From the NCBI RefSeq assembly GCF_015999265.1, contig NZ_JAEAGR010000020.1, positions 1 to 64,000 on the forward strand: a stretch of 64,000 nt of DNA. Reading direction: 5' to 3'. Origin of the DNA: Mobilitalea sibirica. GTDB lineage: Bacteria; Bacillota; Clostridia; Lachnospirales; Lachnospiraceae. Of the stretch, positions 8,295 to 17,097 are shown piece by piece (position 1 is the first letter of the stretch; each line of letters starts with the position of its first letter). Position numbers and translations under genes: made by a program. The notes beneath the pieces were generated by a model that was not told where the DNA came from, searched no databases, and saw nothing but the letters and a program-made list of their open reading frames with translations.

Positions 8295-8338
8295 CGATAA
8301 GGTAAGTTTTATAGTCATGAAGTAACGGAGGAGAACAT

Positions 8339-8929
8339 ATGGGTAGCAAGCTAGAAGAAATGAGTCTTTCACAACTGGGAGAGCTTTTTCCGATTATCAT
8401 TAGTGATCATGAGCCAATCTGGAAGAAGCGGTATCAGACTGAAGTTATAGCCCTGAATAATATAATCGGTCAGGAAAATATAATTAGGATTAATCATTAT
8501 GGAAGTACTTCCATACCAGGCTTAAAAGCGAAACCAACGATTGATATTCTCCTTGAAATTGATAACAATACAGATTTAGAACAATTAATTGCTTCCATAA
8601 AATCAATTGGATACCATTATAGTCACCAGCCAAGTAATCCGCCTCCTCATATGATGTTTATGAAAGGTTATACGGAACATGGCTTTGAAGGGCAGGCCTA
8701 TCATCTTCATGTTCGTTACTTTGGAGACTGGGATGAACTATACTTTCGTGAGTATCTTCTTCAGTATCCTGAAGTAGCAAAAGAATATGAAAATCTTAAA
8801 TTAAAATTGATGGAACAACATAGGAATGACAGAGAGGCATATACCAGAGGAAAGACTGATTTTATAAAAGAAGCTACGAAAAAAGCCAGGGAGGAAATAG
8901 GAAACCGATACGCTATCCCTCTTTCCTAA
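8339..8929 (+). CDS. GrpB/UPF0157-family nucleotidyltransferase-like protein
   Basis: 196 residues. The motif GSTSIPGLKAKPTIDILLEI (about residues 55-74) is the GrpB hallmark and resembles the nucleotidyltransferase active site (GS followed by a DxD-like acidic strand). The aromatic/His region YHLHVRYFGDWDELYFREYL is also typical. The family is widespread in Firmicutes, often fused or adjacent to CoaE; its substrate is not established. The start is supported by ACGGAGGAGAAC immediately upstream. The 56-residue membrane protein precedes it. Confidence 0.9.
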   Translation: MGSKLEEMSLSQLGELFPIIISDHEPIWKKRYQTEVIALNNIIGQENIIRINHYGSTSIPGLKAKPTIDILLEIDNNTDLEQLIASIKSIGYHYSHQPSNPPPHMMFMKGYTEHGFEGQAYHLHVRYFGDWDELYFREYLLQYPEVAKEYENLKLKLMEQHRNDREAYTRGKTDFIKEATKKAREEIGNRYAIPLS

Positions 8930-8943
8930 TCCATGGAAAAGGG

Positions 8944-8975
8944 TTGACAGATACCCAGATAACAGTTATTATAAT
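8944..8975 (+). promoter_or_regulatory. Probable sigma-A promoter
   Basis: TTGACA at 8944-8949 with TATTAT at 8967-8972 (17-bp spacing). It stands before the decayed GNAT gene and is probably its former promoter; it may still give a short transcript ending at the terminator at 9229-9269. Confidence 0.5.
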
Positions 8976-8999
8976 AAAGGATTGGAAATTTTTTTCCAA

Positions 9000-9209
9000 A
9001 TATCAGAAGTACGAAGGATATATCATGAAGTAGATAATATGAGTAGCGGATTAATAAGCTTTCTTACGTATTTGTAAATCAAAATGTGGAAGGAAGTAAA
9101 TTAATCAAACAATGCGAAAATATGATTGAAAAATGAAATGTCATAGAACTGGGGTCGGTTTAGGATCAAATGGTCATGAACTATACTATGAAAGTGGTAT
9201 AAAGTGAGC
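9000..9209 (+). pseudogene. Remnant of a GNAT acetyltransferase gene
   Basis: Pieces of a GNAT C-terminal half survive in different frames. One frame reads YVFVNQNVEGSKLIKQCENMIEK and stops at TGA (about 9133-9135). Another frame further on reads GSNGHELYYESGIK and stops at 9204-9206, the typical last strand and helix of a GNAT enzyme. Frameshifts and stops break the gene and no full-length start is left. A promoter lies upstream and an intact terminator just downstream. The identification rests on motif recognition only. Confidence 0.5.
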
Positions 9210-9228
9210 CTTGTAAGGTGAAGCTTAG

Positions 9229-9269
9229 GCACTCTAACTCTATATTTATAGAGTTAGGGTGCATTTTTT
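9229..9269 (+). terminator. Strong intrinsic terminator
   Basis: GCACTCTAACTCTATA pairs with TATAGAGTTAGGGTGC (one wobble pair) and is followed by seven T. It lies after the GNAT remnant and before the amino acid transporter operon, so it probably ends the former GNAT transcript and separates the two units. Confidence 0.85.
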
Positions 9270-9372
9270 TATCTCGGTTCTGGAAACATATGGATAATGT
9301 AAAAAGGAGGAGATATTCGCTATAAAAGAAACATTATTTTGATAACTATTGTTGAAAATTAAGGAGGAATTT

Positions 9373-10155
9373 ATGTTTAAGAAATTGATAGCAGTTACAT
9401 TAATTATGACATTAATGATTGCGGCAACAGCCTGTGGTAAGAAGGATATGACAACCTTTGATAAAATTAAAGATAAGAAAGAAGTCACCTTTGCCATGTC
9501 AGGAGCTTATCCACCATTTAATTACATAGACGAAGACGGTGAAGTAACCGGATTTGATATAGAGATTGCCAATGCAATTGCGGATAAGATGGGAGTAAAA
9601 GCGGTTCCGATTACCACAGCTTGGGATGGTATCATCGGTGGACTTAAGGGTAACCGATTTGATATGATTATCGGTAGTATGGCTATTACAGAAGATAGAT
9701 TAAAAGAGGTTAATTTCTCTGACCCTTATTATTATGACGGCGCTCAATTCTTCGCGAAAACCGATTCCGGACTGAATAGTATTGAAGATTTGGATAATGG
9801 TAAAGTCGGAGTTGTAACAGGAACTACATTCCATGAATATCTGGAAGGCCTGGATAATATTGATGAAATTCTTCAGTTTGAAAGTGATGTAGACAACATG
9901 AAGAGTGTAGAGCAAGGAAGAATTGATGGTTTAGTAACCGGTAAATTTGTAGGTCTTATGGGTCCAGAAAAATATGGCGTAGAGATAGAACCGGTTGGTA
10001 GTCTTTTATATGCTGAAGATATAGCAATCGCGATTCGTAAGGAAGATACAAAGCTTCTGGAAGAAGTTAATAAAGCATTGAAGGCAATTATAGAAGACGG
10101 AACCTATGAAGAAATCAGCAACAGATACTTTGGACAGAATATATTAGAGAAATAG
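9373..10155 (+). CDS. Polar amino acid ABC transporter substrate-binding lipoprotein
   Basis: 260 residues. The N-terminal signal (MFKKLIAVTLIMTLMIAATA) ends in a lipobox-like site with Cys21, so the protein should be lipid-anchored outside the membrane. The mature part has the SBP_bac_3 pattern: GAYPPFNYIDEDGEVTGFDI, then the Arg region ITEDRLKEVNFSDPYY, and KVGVVTGTT for the second lobe. It binds a polar amino acid, delivered to the permease and ATPase genes that follow at 23 bp and 4 bp. The start at 9373 (not the upstream TTG at 9349) is set by AAGGAGG and by the signal peptide. Confidence 0.93.
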   Translation: MFKKLIAVTLIMTLMIAATACGKKDMTTFDKIKDKKEVTFAMSGAYPPFNYIDEDGEVTGFDIEIANAIADKMGVKAVPITTAWDGIIGGLKGNRFDMIIGSMAITEDRLKEVNFSDPYYYDGAQFFAKTDSGLNSIEDLDNGKVGVVTGTTFHEYLEGLDNIDEILQFESDVDNMKSVEQGRIDGLVTGKFVGLMGPEKYGVEIEPVGSLLYAEDIAIAIRKEDTKLLEEVNKALKAIIEDGTYEEISNRYFGQNILEK

Positions 10156-10178
10156 GTAACGGAAGTGATGGTGAATAG

Positions 10179-10856
10179 ATGACATTTTTTGAAGGAATAC
10201 AGCAATTTTTTACGGCATTATTTAAGTTTATGCCAAAATTTCTACCGGGGGTAGGCAATACCTTATTATTATCTGTATTATCCATTTTGTTAGGTACTGT
10301 AATCGGACTTTTTGCAGTTATGTTGCGGTTATCTAAGAAGAAACCCTTGGTTATGATATCGAATTTTTATATAACTATCATCAGAGGAACGCCGCTTTTG
10401 TTACAGCTTTATTTTATATTTTTTGGATTGCCGGATATGGGAATTATGATTGATCGTTTTCCCTCTGCAGTTTTAGGTCTGGCGATACATAGTGGTGCTT
10501 ATATTAGTGAAATATTTCGCGGTTCCATAGAATCAATCGATTACGGTCAAAGAGAAGCGGCAAAAGCTCTTGGTATGACTAATTTTCAAGCAATGAAAAG
10601 AATTATACTGCCACAGGCTTTTAAAAGATCGGTACCGGCCCTTGGTAATCAGTTTATCATATCAATCAAGGATTCTTCTCTTGCCAGTGTTATTACCATT
10701 ACTGAGACGATACTATTGGCAAGACAGTTTGCAGCTGCAACCTTTAACGTATTCCCGATTTACACGTTGGCAGGTGCATATTATCTGTTGATTACTTTAG
10801 GACTTTCCAAGGTACTTAATAAAGTTGAACTGAGATTGAAGGTAAATGAGAGGTGA
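10179..10856 (+). CDS. Polar amino acid ABC transporter permease
   Basis: 225-residue HisM/GlnP-type membrane subunit with about five helices. The EAA loop that docks on the ATPase is clear ([20 protein letters not shown] followed by [10 protein letters not shown]). The conserved [19 protein letters not shown] near residue 70 is diagnostic of the family. It probably works as a homodimer, since only one permease gene is present. The ribosome binding site is weak (GGAAGTGATGG), and it lies 23 bp after the binding-protein gene. Confidence 0.93.
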   Translation: MTFFEGIQQFFTALFKFMPKFLPGVGNTLLLSVLSILLGTVIGLFAVMLRLSKKKPLVMISNFYITIIRGTPLLLQLYFIFFGLPDMGIMIDRFPSAVLGLAIHSGAYISEIFRGSIESIDYGQREAAKALGMTNFQAMKRIILPQAFKRSVPALGNQFIISIKDSSLASVITITETILLARQFAAATFNVFPIYTLAGAYYLLITLGLSKVLNKVELRLKVNER

Positions 10857-10860
10857 GTGT

Positions 10861-11589
10861 ATGATACAAATTAGAAACCTGCATAAATATTTCGGTGAAC
10901 TGGAGGTCTTAAAGGGAGTCGATGTTAATATCGAGGAAGGCGAAGTTGTTTGCATCATCGGAGCCAGCGGCTCCGGTAAAAGTACCCTGCTTCGATGTCT
11001 AAACTTTCTAGAAACGAAGGATAAAGGCGAAATCTATGTGGATGGTAAACTAATCGAAAAAAAATGTCGCCAAGACGTCATTGATTTAAGAAAAAAAGTT
11101 GGTATGGTATTTCAACGTTTTAATCTGTTTCCTCATATGACAGTCATACAAAATGTTATGGAGGGTCCAATTACAGTTAGAAAGATGCCGAAAGAGGAGG
11201 CACAGGAGTTAGCTATGGAATTGCTTGCAAAAGTTGGATTAGAGGATAAGAAAGACCAATATCCTGCTATGTTATCCGGCGGACAGCAACAGAGAGTTGC
11301 AATTGCCAGAACCCTGGCAATGCAGCCGAAGGTGGTTCTGTTTGACGAACCTACCTCAGCCCTAGATCCTGAGCTAGTGGGTGAAGTTTTAACCGTTATG
11401 AAAGAACTGGCAAAAGAGGGTATGACCATGGCAGTTGTAACCCATGAGATGGGATTTGCCAAGGAAGTATCCGACCGCGTGATTTTTCTACACGAAGGAG
11501 TCATAACGGAAGAAGGAACACCGGAGGATATCTTTGAGCATCCAAAGAACGAGAGACTTCAAGGCTTCTTAAGTAAAATTCTCGTGTAA
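10861..11589 (+). CDS. glnQ: Polar amino acid ABC transporter ATP-binding protein
   Basis: 242-residue GlnQ/HisP-type ATPase. Walker [10 protein letters not shown] (34-42), Q-loop [16 protein letters not shown], signature LSGGQQQR (about 140), Walker [15 protein letters not shown] and the switch [12 protein letters not shown] are all intact. Start at ATG 10861, after GAGGTGAG; a longer reading from 10846 lies inside the permease gene. Three-gene operon with binding protein and permease. The exact amino acid transported is not determined; glutamine/polar amino acids are the usual substrates, and the symbol reflects family only. Confidence 0.92.
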   Translation: MIQIRNLHKYFGELEVLKGVDVNIEEGEVVCIIGASGSGKSTLLRCLNFLETKDKGEIYVDGKLIEKKCRQDVIDLRKKVGMVFQRFNLFPHMTVIQNVMEGPITVRKMPKEEAQELAMELLAKVGLEDKKDQYPAMLSGGQQQRVAIARTLAMQPKVVLFDEPTSALDPELVGEVLTVMKELAKEGMTMAVVTHEMGFAKEVSDRVIFLHEGVITEEGTPEDIFEHPKNERLQGFLSKILV

Positions 11590-11627
11590 ATTATCATGAT
11601 AATATCTTTTTAATATTTTTTTTTAAT

Positions 11628-11852
11628 AGAGATTGTTCTGATGATATAATTAATCAATTAAAACAGGACTGAAATGGGTTCCCACACACACTCGTTGGAG
11701 TACACCTTCATGATTCGTATGCTTGATTCGTACATAAATGTTCGTATCAAGCATACGAATCAAAGAATGTGTTCTCCAAATAGTGTATTAAGGGAATCCC
11801 ATGTCAGTCCTTTTCCTTTGGTATTAATGTATATATCATCAGAACAATCTCT
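11628..11852. repeat. Long palindromic intergenic repeat, copy 2
   Basis: The whole 225 bp folds on itself: outer arms AGAGATTGTTCT...AGAACAATCTCT, then TGAAATGGGTTCCC against GGGAATCCCATGTCA, then ACACTCGTTGGAGTACACC against GTTCTCCAAATAGTGT, and a long apical stem GATTCGTATGCTTGAT against ATCAAGCATACGAATC. The inner 140 bp, read as reverse complement, aligns end to end with copy 1 at 1931-2077. It fills the gap between the converging glnQ and msrA genes and may serve as a bidirectional terminator. Confidence 0.85.
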
Positions 11853-11949
11853 TTTTACGCTATATAACTTAGATGCTACGTTTTATCATATTTAAGAAGC
11901 TTTACATCTTATATGAATGGTAGAATAAATTGTATGAGTTAATGGGTTT

Positions 11950-12471
11950 TTATTCTTTCGCAAGCTTTGCTTGTTCGAATTTCTCTTTTCCGATATGGCA
12001 ATAGCCGTTTGGATTCTTATCCAGGTATTTTTGGTGGTATTCTTCAGCTAAGTAATAATTCTTTAGAGGTAACACCTCGATAGCAATCGGTTTTTCATAT
12101 TTTTTTTGTAACTCCGATATTGAGTTACGGATGACATCTAAGTCTTTTGTATCCACATAATAGATTCCGGTCCGGTATTGTGTTCCGGTATCGCCACCTT
12201 GACGGTTCAAGGAGGTAGGATCTATTACATCATAATATAAAGTCAGTATAAATTCCAAACGAATCTGTGTTGGATCATAGAAAACCCGAACTGTCTCAGC
12301 ATGTCCTGTATTATTATGACATACTTCTTGGTATGTGGGATTTTCAGTATTTCCATTCGCATAGCCCACGTCAGTTTTCACAATTCCATGTATTTCGGAT
12401 AGATACTTCTCGGTTCCCCAAAAGCATCCACCGGCTAGATATATTTCTTTTAAGTTATTAGTTTGGCTCAT
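11950..12471 (-). CDS. msrA: Peptide-methionine (S)-S-oxide reductase
   Basis: 173 residues. The catalytic motif GGCFWG puts the nucleophilic Cys at residue 16; downstream family motifs are [42 protein letters not shown] in pieces ([15 protein letters not shown]) and FEQAKLAKE at the end. Repairs methionine-S-sulfoxide in free or protein-bound form using thioredoxin. Resolving Cys residues at the C-terminus of some MsrAs are absent; a Cys in GYCHIGK may serve. The start at ATG 12471 has GAGAGGG eight bases upstream; a GTG at 12480 is the alternative. Single gene. Confidence 0.95.
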   Translation of the reverse strand: MSQTNNLKEIYLAGGCFWGTEKYLSEIHGIVKTDVGYANGNTENPTYQEVCHNNTGHAETVRVFYDPTQIRLEFILTLYYDVIDPTSLNRQGGDTGTQYRTGIYYVDTKDLDVIRNSISELQKKYEKPIAIEVLPLKNYYLAEEYHQKYLDKNPNGYCHIGKEKFEQAKLAKE

Positions 12472-12712
12472 ATTATGCACCCTCTCTGTATTGATAGTTT
12501 CATATTATAATGTTTTCCATTAAAATTCAATTAGTTTATTATTTTATATATCCTATTAATTTATAACCACATACCATGTTTAGCTTATTAAAAAATTAAA
12601 TTCAATATTTAATATATATGGGCTTTGTTAACGGCTAATAATAATCTAAATGCTTTTTCTCCTATGTTATAGCTGTTTTCCGAGTGTTTTATAACTGTTT
12701 TCGAAGTTATTA

Positions 12713-12741
12713 TTGACATTAAACAACCATAATCATATAAT
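12713..12741 (+). promoter_or_regulatory. Consensus sigma-A promoter with repeated CTGTTTT motifs
   Basis: Perfect TTGACA (12713-12718), 17-bp spacer, perfect TATAAT (12736-12741). Two direct repeats TATAGCTGTTTTC and TATAACTGTTTTC lie just upstream (about 12669-12702), and the inverse AAAACAG lies just downstream (about 12755). A promoter this strong for a TetR gene is expected to be held down by the repressor, and these repeats are the best operator candidates. Confidence 0.75.
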
Positions 12742-12789
12742 GACTAAAAACACAAAAACAGTCAAATAGTTATTAAAGAGGTGATTAAT

Positions 12790-13377
12790 TTGCCGAAGAA
12801 ATTTACTGAAGCAGAGAAGGAATACATTGTAAAGCGCTTGAAAGAAGAAGCGATGAAATGCCTAGTCACATACGGGGTAAAGAAAACGACGGTAGATGAG
12901 CTGGTGAAGCGGGTCAATATTCCCAAAGGAACATTTTATCTGTTTTATCCTTCCAAAGAGCTACTATTGTATGACGCAATCAATGATTTGCACGAAGAAA
13001 TGCATGAGCAGTTTTTAAATGAAATATCTAAATTTAAGAATGGTTTTCATGCAGAGGATTTGGCAGAGTTATTATTTCGACTGTATAAACAGTTTGATGA
13101 AACAGGGCTTATGCCGATTGTCATGAATGGAGATCTGGATTACTTAATAAGGAAACTGCCGGAGGATGTGGTGAAAGAACATTTATCCTACGATGATTTC
13201 AGTGTAAAACAACTTTTTTCCTTTCTTTCTTTGGAGGAAAAGGATATCACTTTAATCAGCGGTGGATTAAGGGCTGTGTTTCTAACATTATTATTTAAGA
13301 GAGAGATAGGAGAACAGATTTATGACGACGTAATCCGTATGATGATAAAGGGTATTGTTCTTCAATTTCTGGATTAA
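12790..13377 (+). CDS. TetR/AcrR-family repressor
   Basis: 195 residues. N-terminal helix-turn-helix: EEAMKCLVTYGVKKTTVDELVKRV followed in turn by NIPKGTFYLFYPSKELL is the classical TetR signature, here quoted in pieces. The C-terminal domain is all helical and would bind an unknown effector. The ribosome binding site AGAGGTGA points to a TTG start at 12790; a GTG at 12781 overlaps that site. It heads a transcript with an ABC exporter 147 bp downstream, which it most likely represses along with itself. Confidence 0.88.
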   Translation: MPKKFTEAEKEYIVKRLKEEAMKCLVTYGVKKTTVDELVKRVNIPKGTFYLFYPSKELLLYDAINDLHEEMHEQFLNEISKFKNGFHAEDLAELLFRLYKQFDETGLMPIVMNGDLDYLIRKLPEDVVKEHLSYDDFSVKQLFSFLSLEEKDITLISGGLRAVFLTLLFKREIGEQIYDDVIRMMIKGIVLQFLD

Positions 13378-13523
13378 GCTGTATTAATCGACTCGCAGAT
13401 GTCAATATATGATCCAAAATTAGAAGGATTAAGTGATTTTGATTTATCAAATTTGATTATACGATTTTTGATTAATTATACGAATAAATATTTCATTACT
13501 TTATAATTGTGGAGGAATTAGAT

Positions 13524-14369
13524 ATGATTAAAGTTGAAAATCTCGAATTCAGCTATACGAAAAAGCCATTTATCAAGGACATTAACTTCGAGGTGAAAAA
13601 GGGGGAAATCTTTGGTTTTTTAGGGCCATCCGGTGCGGGTAAAAGTACACTGCAAAAGATTTTAACAGGTCTGATTACGAATTATTCGGGAAGTGCTATT
13701 GTAAATCATACAGAAAGTAAAAATCATGACGACAGATTCTATGAAAATATCGGATTGGATTTTGAATTTCCCAGCTTGTATGAAAAACTTACGGCCAGAC
13801 AAAATCTTAAATTCTTTGGTTCACTCTATAATAAAAAACTTAGAGATACGGAGGAATTGTTTCATAAGGTAGGCCTTGGGTATGATATGGATAAGAAGGT
13901 ATTCGAATATTCCAAGGGAATGAAGTCCAGGTTGAATTTTATCAAGGCATTGTTACATGATCCTGATATTTTGTTTTTAGATGAACCTACCTCCGGATTG
14001 GATCCTTCTAACAGCAGAGATATGAAAAATATTATTCTTGAGGAGAAGCATAAGGGAAAGACAATTATTTTAACAACCCATAATATGAACGATGCAGCTG
14101 AACTTTGTGACCGGGTAGCCTTTATAGTTGACGGTAGGGTGAAAGCCCTGGATACTCCGCATAATCTGATTATGAGTAAGGGCGCTACCAAGCTAAAGTA
14201 TTCTTATTATGATAAGAAGGAAATAATTCGCCAATGTCCCTTGAATAAGACAGTGGAGGATAGTAAGCTTTTAGATTTAATACAACAGAATAAGCTTTTA
14301 TCCATCCATAGCAGTGAACCAACCTTAAATGATATCTTTATCGAAGTGACGGGGAGAGGATTGCAATGA
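13524..14369 (+). CDS. ABC transporter ATP-binding protein
   Basis: 281 residues. Walker A GPSGAGKST (34-42), signature position YSKGMKSRL (about residue 130, a degenerate form of LSGGQ common in this subfamily), Walker B ILFLDEPTSGLDP and switch TTHNMNDAAEL. The C-terminal 70 residues form the usual accessory domain of DrrA-like ATPases. Start at ATG 13524, eight bases after GGAGG. It overlaps the first permease by 4 bases, so the three proteins should assemble as one exporter. Confidence 0.9.
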   Translation: MIKVENLEFSYTKKPFIKDINFEVKKGEIFGFLGPSGAGKSTLQKILTGLITNYSGSAIVNHTESKNHDDRFYENIGLDFEFPSLYEKLTARQNLKFFGSLYNKKLRDTEELFHKVGLGYDMDKKVFEYSKGMKSRLNFIKALLHDPDILFLDEPTSGLDPSNSRDMKNIILEEKHKGKTIILTTHNMNDAAELCDRVAFIVDGRVKALDTPHNLIMSKGATKLKYSYYDKKEIIRQCPLNKTVEDSKLLDLIQQNKLLSIHSSEPTLNDIFIEVTGRGLQ

Positions 14370-15058
14370 GAACAAGATTAAGAAGTTTAATAATTGGCGA
14401 TATCCAATTTCAATTTAAATATGGATTTTATTTTGTATATACTGTTTTTACGTTTTTTTATATCTGCTTACTCTTTGCCTTCCCTGCTACAATTCGGGAG
14501 AAAGCAGCTATTCTTATGATATACAGTGATCCGGCTGCCATGGGACTCTTTTTTATGGGTTCCATTGTATTGTTTGAGAAGAGTCAGAGAGTACTCAATT
14601 CCATTGCAGTATCTCCGGTTAAGGTATCCGAATATATTCTATCCAAGGTGGTATCTCTCGGTTTGATCGGAACAGTAGTGGGAGTATTGATCGCTTTCGC
14701 AGCCGGTAACAGAAATATTATCCTTGTAATAATTGCAACCTTTATGGGATCTGTGATATTTTCCTTATTTGGCTTGATGATTGCTTCTAAGATTCAGACT
14801 TTAAATCAGTTTATGGTTGCTACCATACCATTTGAGATACTTTGTTTGGTTCCTTCGATCTTTTATCTGTTCGGATACCAAAAGCCGTTTATGCTGTTGC
14901 ATCCCGGCATCATCGTAATCCGTATGATGGAAGGAAAGAACATAGAAAATATCGCATTCGAGTTATTGATGTTAGGTATATGGATTTTAATGATCTATAT
15001 GGTTACTTATAGGATTGTAAAGAAGATGTTTCAGAGTGTGGGAGGTGTGAAGCTATGA
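14366..15058 (+). CDS. ABC transporter permease, fluoroquinolone-export-like
   Basis: 230 residues, about six membrane helices, with little sequence outside the membrane. It resembles the permease family annotated as fluoroquinolone export permeases (SNGS-like MGLFFMGSIVLFEKSQRVLNSI and SPVKVSEYILSKV segments). It overlaps both neighbours by 4 bases (ATGA type), a sign of tight translational coupling. Forms a heterodimer with the next gene product. The substrate is unknown; family naming should not be read as proof of drug export. Confidence 0.8.
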   Translation: MRTRLRSLIIGDIQFQFKYGFYFVYTVFTFFYICLLFAFPATIREKAAILMIYSDPAAMGLFFMGSIVLFEKSQRVLNSIAVSPVKVSEYILSKVVSLGLIGTVVGVLIAFAAGNRNIILVIIATFMGSVIFSLFGLMIASKIQTLNQFMVATIPFEILCLVPSIFYLFGYQKPFMLLHPGIIVIRMMEGKNIENIAFELLMLGIWILMIYMVTYRIVKKMFQSVGGVKL

Positions 15059-15783
15059 TGGTATCAAAAAAAGCATTGCTGAATTCTTTTAAACAATTTA
15101 TGGTACAGATTTATAAGGATGCCATGCTGATTTTATTATGCATTGCACCATTACTTGCCGGATCTGTCTTTAAGTTTGGTATTCCTTTTGCTCAGGAGTT
15201 AATTTATGAATACTTTGGATTAACGAAACTTTTTGTTCCATATTATTTACTGTTTGATTTATTACTTGGTAGCCTGACACCTTTGTTATATTGCTTTGCA
15301 GCCGCTTATGTGGTACTTGGTGAAATTGATGATGGTATATCCGGATATCTATCGGTTACCCCTCTTGGAAAAAGAGGATATTTAATATCCAGACTGGGTT
15401 TTCCTGCAGTGATATCATTCGTAGTATCTATAGTTTTGATGATGGTATTTTCCTTAAGCGATTTCGCGTTGCCATATATTGTAGGTATTGCACTTTCTTC
15501 TAACCTACTTGGTATCATCGAAGCCTTACTGGTAGTATCCCTATCAAGCAATCGGGTGGAGGGCATGGCGGTATCCAAGCTTACGGGCCTTTTCTTTCTG
15601 GGATTGCCGGTGCCGTTCTTTGTTGAGGGAAGTATTCAATACCTGGTGTTTTTCCTACCCTCCTTCTGGCTGGCTAAATTTGCGATTGAAAAAGAACTGC
15701 TTTTCTTACTGACAGGAGTATTGGTATCCTTAGTTTGGATCTTTATGCTGAATAAAAAATTCAATCGAAAAATTAATAAATAA
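15055..15783 (+). CDS. ABC transporter permease, second subunit
   Basis: 242 residues with six membrane helices. LLYCFAAAYVVLGEIDDGISGYLSVTPLG is the conserved central region (quoted here in parts: LGEIDDGISGYL and TPLGKRGYL), matching the first permease's SPVKVSEY position, so the two subunits are paralogous. Overlaps the preceding gene by 4 bases and closes the TetR-ATPase-permease-permease operon. No clear terminator with a T-tract was found directly after it. Confidence 0.8.
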   Translation: MMVSKKALLNSFKQFMVQIYKDAMLILLCIAPLLAGSVFKFGIPFAQELIYEYFGLTKLFVPYYLLFDLLLGSLTPLLYCFAAAYVVLGEIDDGISGYLSVTPLGKRGYLISRLGFPAVISFVVSIVLMMVFSLSDFALPYIVGIALSSNLLGIIEALLVVSLSSNRVEGMAVSKLTGLFFLGLPVPFFVEGSIQYLVFFLPSFWLAKFAIEKELLFLLTGVLVSLVWIFMLNKKFNRKINK

Positions 15784-15956
15784 TGGAATAGACAGACAAG
15801 ATTTTGTGTTTTGACTTTTATGATCATATGTATCAAAAAGCCAGATGAAACTATATGTAAATTATGTAAAATATAAGTAATCGATACAGAGGGCATTATA
15901 GAGATAAAAATGATTAAAAGTCAGAAGCAGTCAGATGCGTACGGGGAGGATTTAAG

Positions 15957-16835
15957 ATGTTCTTTCAAAGGGTTATATCTTGGATAAGAAAAATACCAAA
16001 GATAAAGTTTTTCTTTTGGTTGATTTACTTATCTTCAATTTTTGTTATAACATGTATCATCATAATATCTAAAACATTTCATAACCCAAAAATGGATACT
16101 ACTTTTGAGGATAGTAGCGTTAATCTAATACAAAATCAGGATGATGGGTTACGAGATATTCCTGAAAAGGACGATCAAAAAAATATTGGCCTAATTACAG
16201 ACAGTACGATAGCAATTAGTGAGCTCTTAAACCTTTTTGAACAAATACCTTGGAGGAATGATAGTAGCTTGAATTCAGGGGATCCATCGGCTGAGAAAAT
16301 AATTGTTAGCTCACCGGATGCAAAATATGATGCAGAGACTTATGGGGTTAATACTAATATTACAGCCGGAGGCATGTTCCCGGTTGAGAAGATACGTATC
16401 CGAGAAATAAGTACGAATAAAGTACTATGGGAGATGCCGGGTTATTATAGTAATCGTTTTTTATGGTCCTCAGACAGCCGCTACGTAGCAGTATCCGGTA
16501 CTACAAGAATAAGTGGCGAGATAATTATCGTTGATACTGTAGATTTCTTATCAATTCCGGTTCCGGTTCCGGAGGAGTTGAGTAATAATATGCGTGAGTT
16601 TCGTCCTGACCCGTATTTTAGTGCACACAAATGGATTGATAATGATAGCTTGCTCATTACATTCGAATACACGGGAACGGATGAACTTATTTATAACGGA
16701 AGTTACATTTATCATTTACCTTCTAGAGAGGTATCAAATCTGGATTTCTCGGAATTACATGAAGTGATATATCTGAGTTTAAGATTCCTAAATGGTTCAA
16801 TAAATAAATTATTAGGATTAAACATTTTTGTTTAA
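15957..16835 (+). CDS. Membrane-anchored beta-propeller-like protein (BlaR C-terminus-like)
   Basis: 292 residues: a basic N-terminus, one membrane helix (about 17-38), a low-complexity linker (40-105) and an extracytoplasmic domain. SSPDAKYDAETYG, ITAGGMFPVEKIRIR, FLWSSDSRYVAVSG and GEIIIVDT resemble the sensor-like C-terminal part found in clostridial M56/BlaR1-type membrane peptidases, with TolB/WD-like blades. No protease domain is present here, so it is either a stand-alone sensor or binding module, or the remnant of a larger protein. Start supported by GGGGAGG seven bases upstream. The last 18 bases overlap the read-through frame of the convergent zinc-ribbon gene. Confidence 0.6.
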   Translation: MFFQRVISWIRKIPKIKFFFWLIYLSSIFVITCIIIISKTFHNPKMDTTFEDSSVNLIQNQDDGLRDIPEKDDQKNIGLITDSTIAISELLNLFEQIPWRNDSSLNSGDPSAEKIIVSSPDAKYDAETYGVNTNITAGGMFPVEKIRIREISTNKVLWEMPGYYSNRFLWSSDSRYVAVSGTTRISGEIIIVDTVDFLSIPVPVPEELSNNMREFRPDPYFSAHKWIDNDSLLITFEYTGTDELIYNGSYIYHLPSREVSNLDFSELHEVIYLSLRFLNGSINKLLGLNIFV

Positions 16836-17045
16836 ATCAATAATAATCTTACTACATGCTGGTCAATAAAAAGCTTCTTTACTTGCTGATTGGATAAGAA
16901 AATATTTAGCTATTAATAAACCATTTTTCGCGATAGAATGTTTTGTATGACCTTTTCGAGTTTCTCCATCTGGAGACCAACTTAAAGTGTCATATACATC
17001 AATTGCTCCTAGTTTCATTTGTGATTTATAATAGGGACATTCCAT
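16818..17045 (-). pseudogene. Broken zinc-ribbon protein gene (DUF6487-like) with in-frame UGA
   Basis: From ATG 17045 (GGGAGG seven bases upstream) the frame reads MECPYYKSQMKLG and LSWSPDGE, NGLLIAKYFLI, EAFY, then TGA at 16865-16863. Reading past TGA gives PACSKIIIDLNKNV and a TAA at 16818. Intact relatives have a CxxC at this point, so the TGA replaces the first Cys of the second CxxC. The second Cys of the first CxxC has also become Tyr (CPYY). Two losses of zinc ligands argue for a decaying gene; selenocysteine is the less likely alternative. A stop-terminated 60-residue product may still be made. Confidence 0.6.
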
Positions 17046-17097
17046 TTCTTTCACCTCCCGATATAATAAAGTAATAGCTAGGCTATGTTTTAGTTAC

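Noticed and set aside
8980-9270. Leader-like region with a terminator before the amino acid transporter, suggesting a T-box or riboswitch
   Set aside because: No T-box motif (TGGNACCGCG type) or known aptamer; GNAT protein motifs explain the sequence better.
11674-11895. Plus-strand open frame of 73 codons after glnQ
   Set aside because: Formed by the palindromic repeat; no ribosome binding site.
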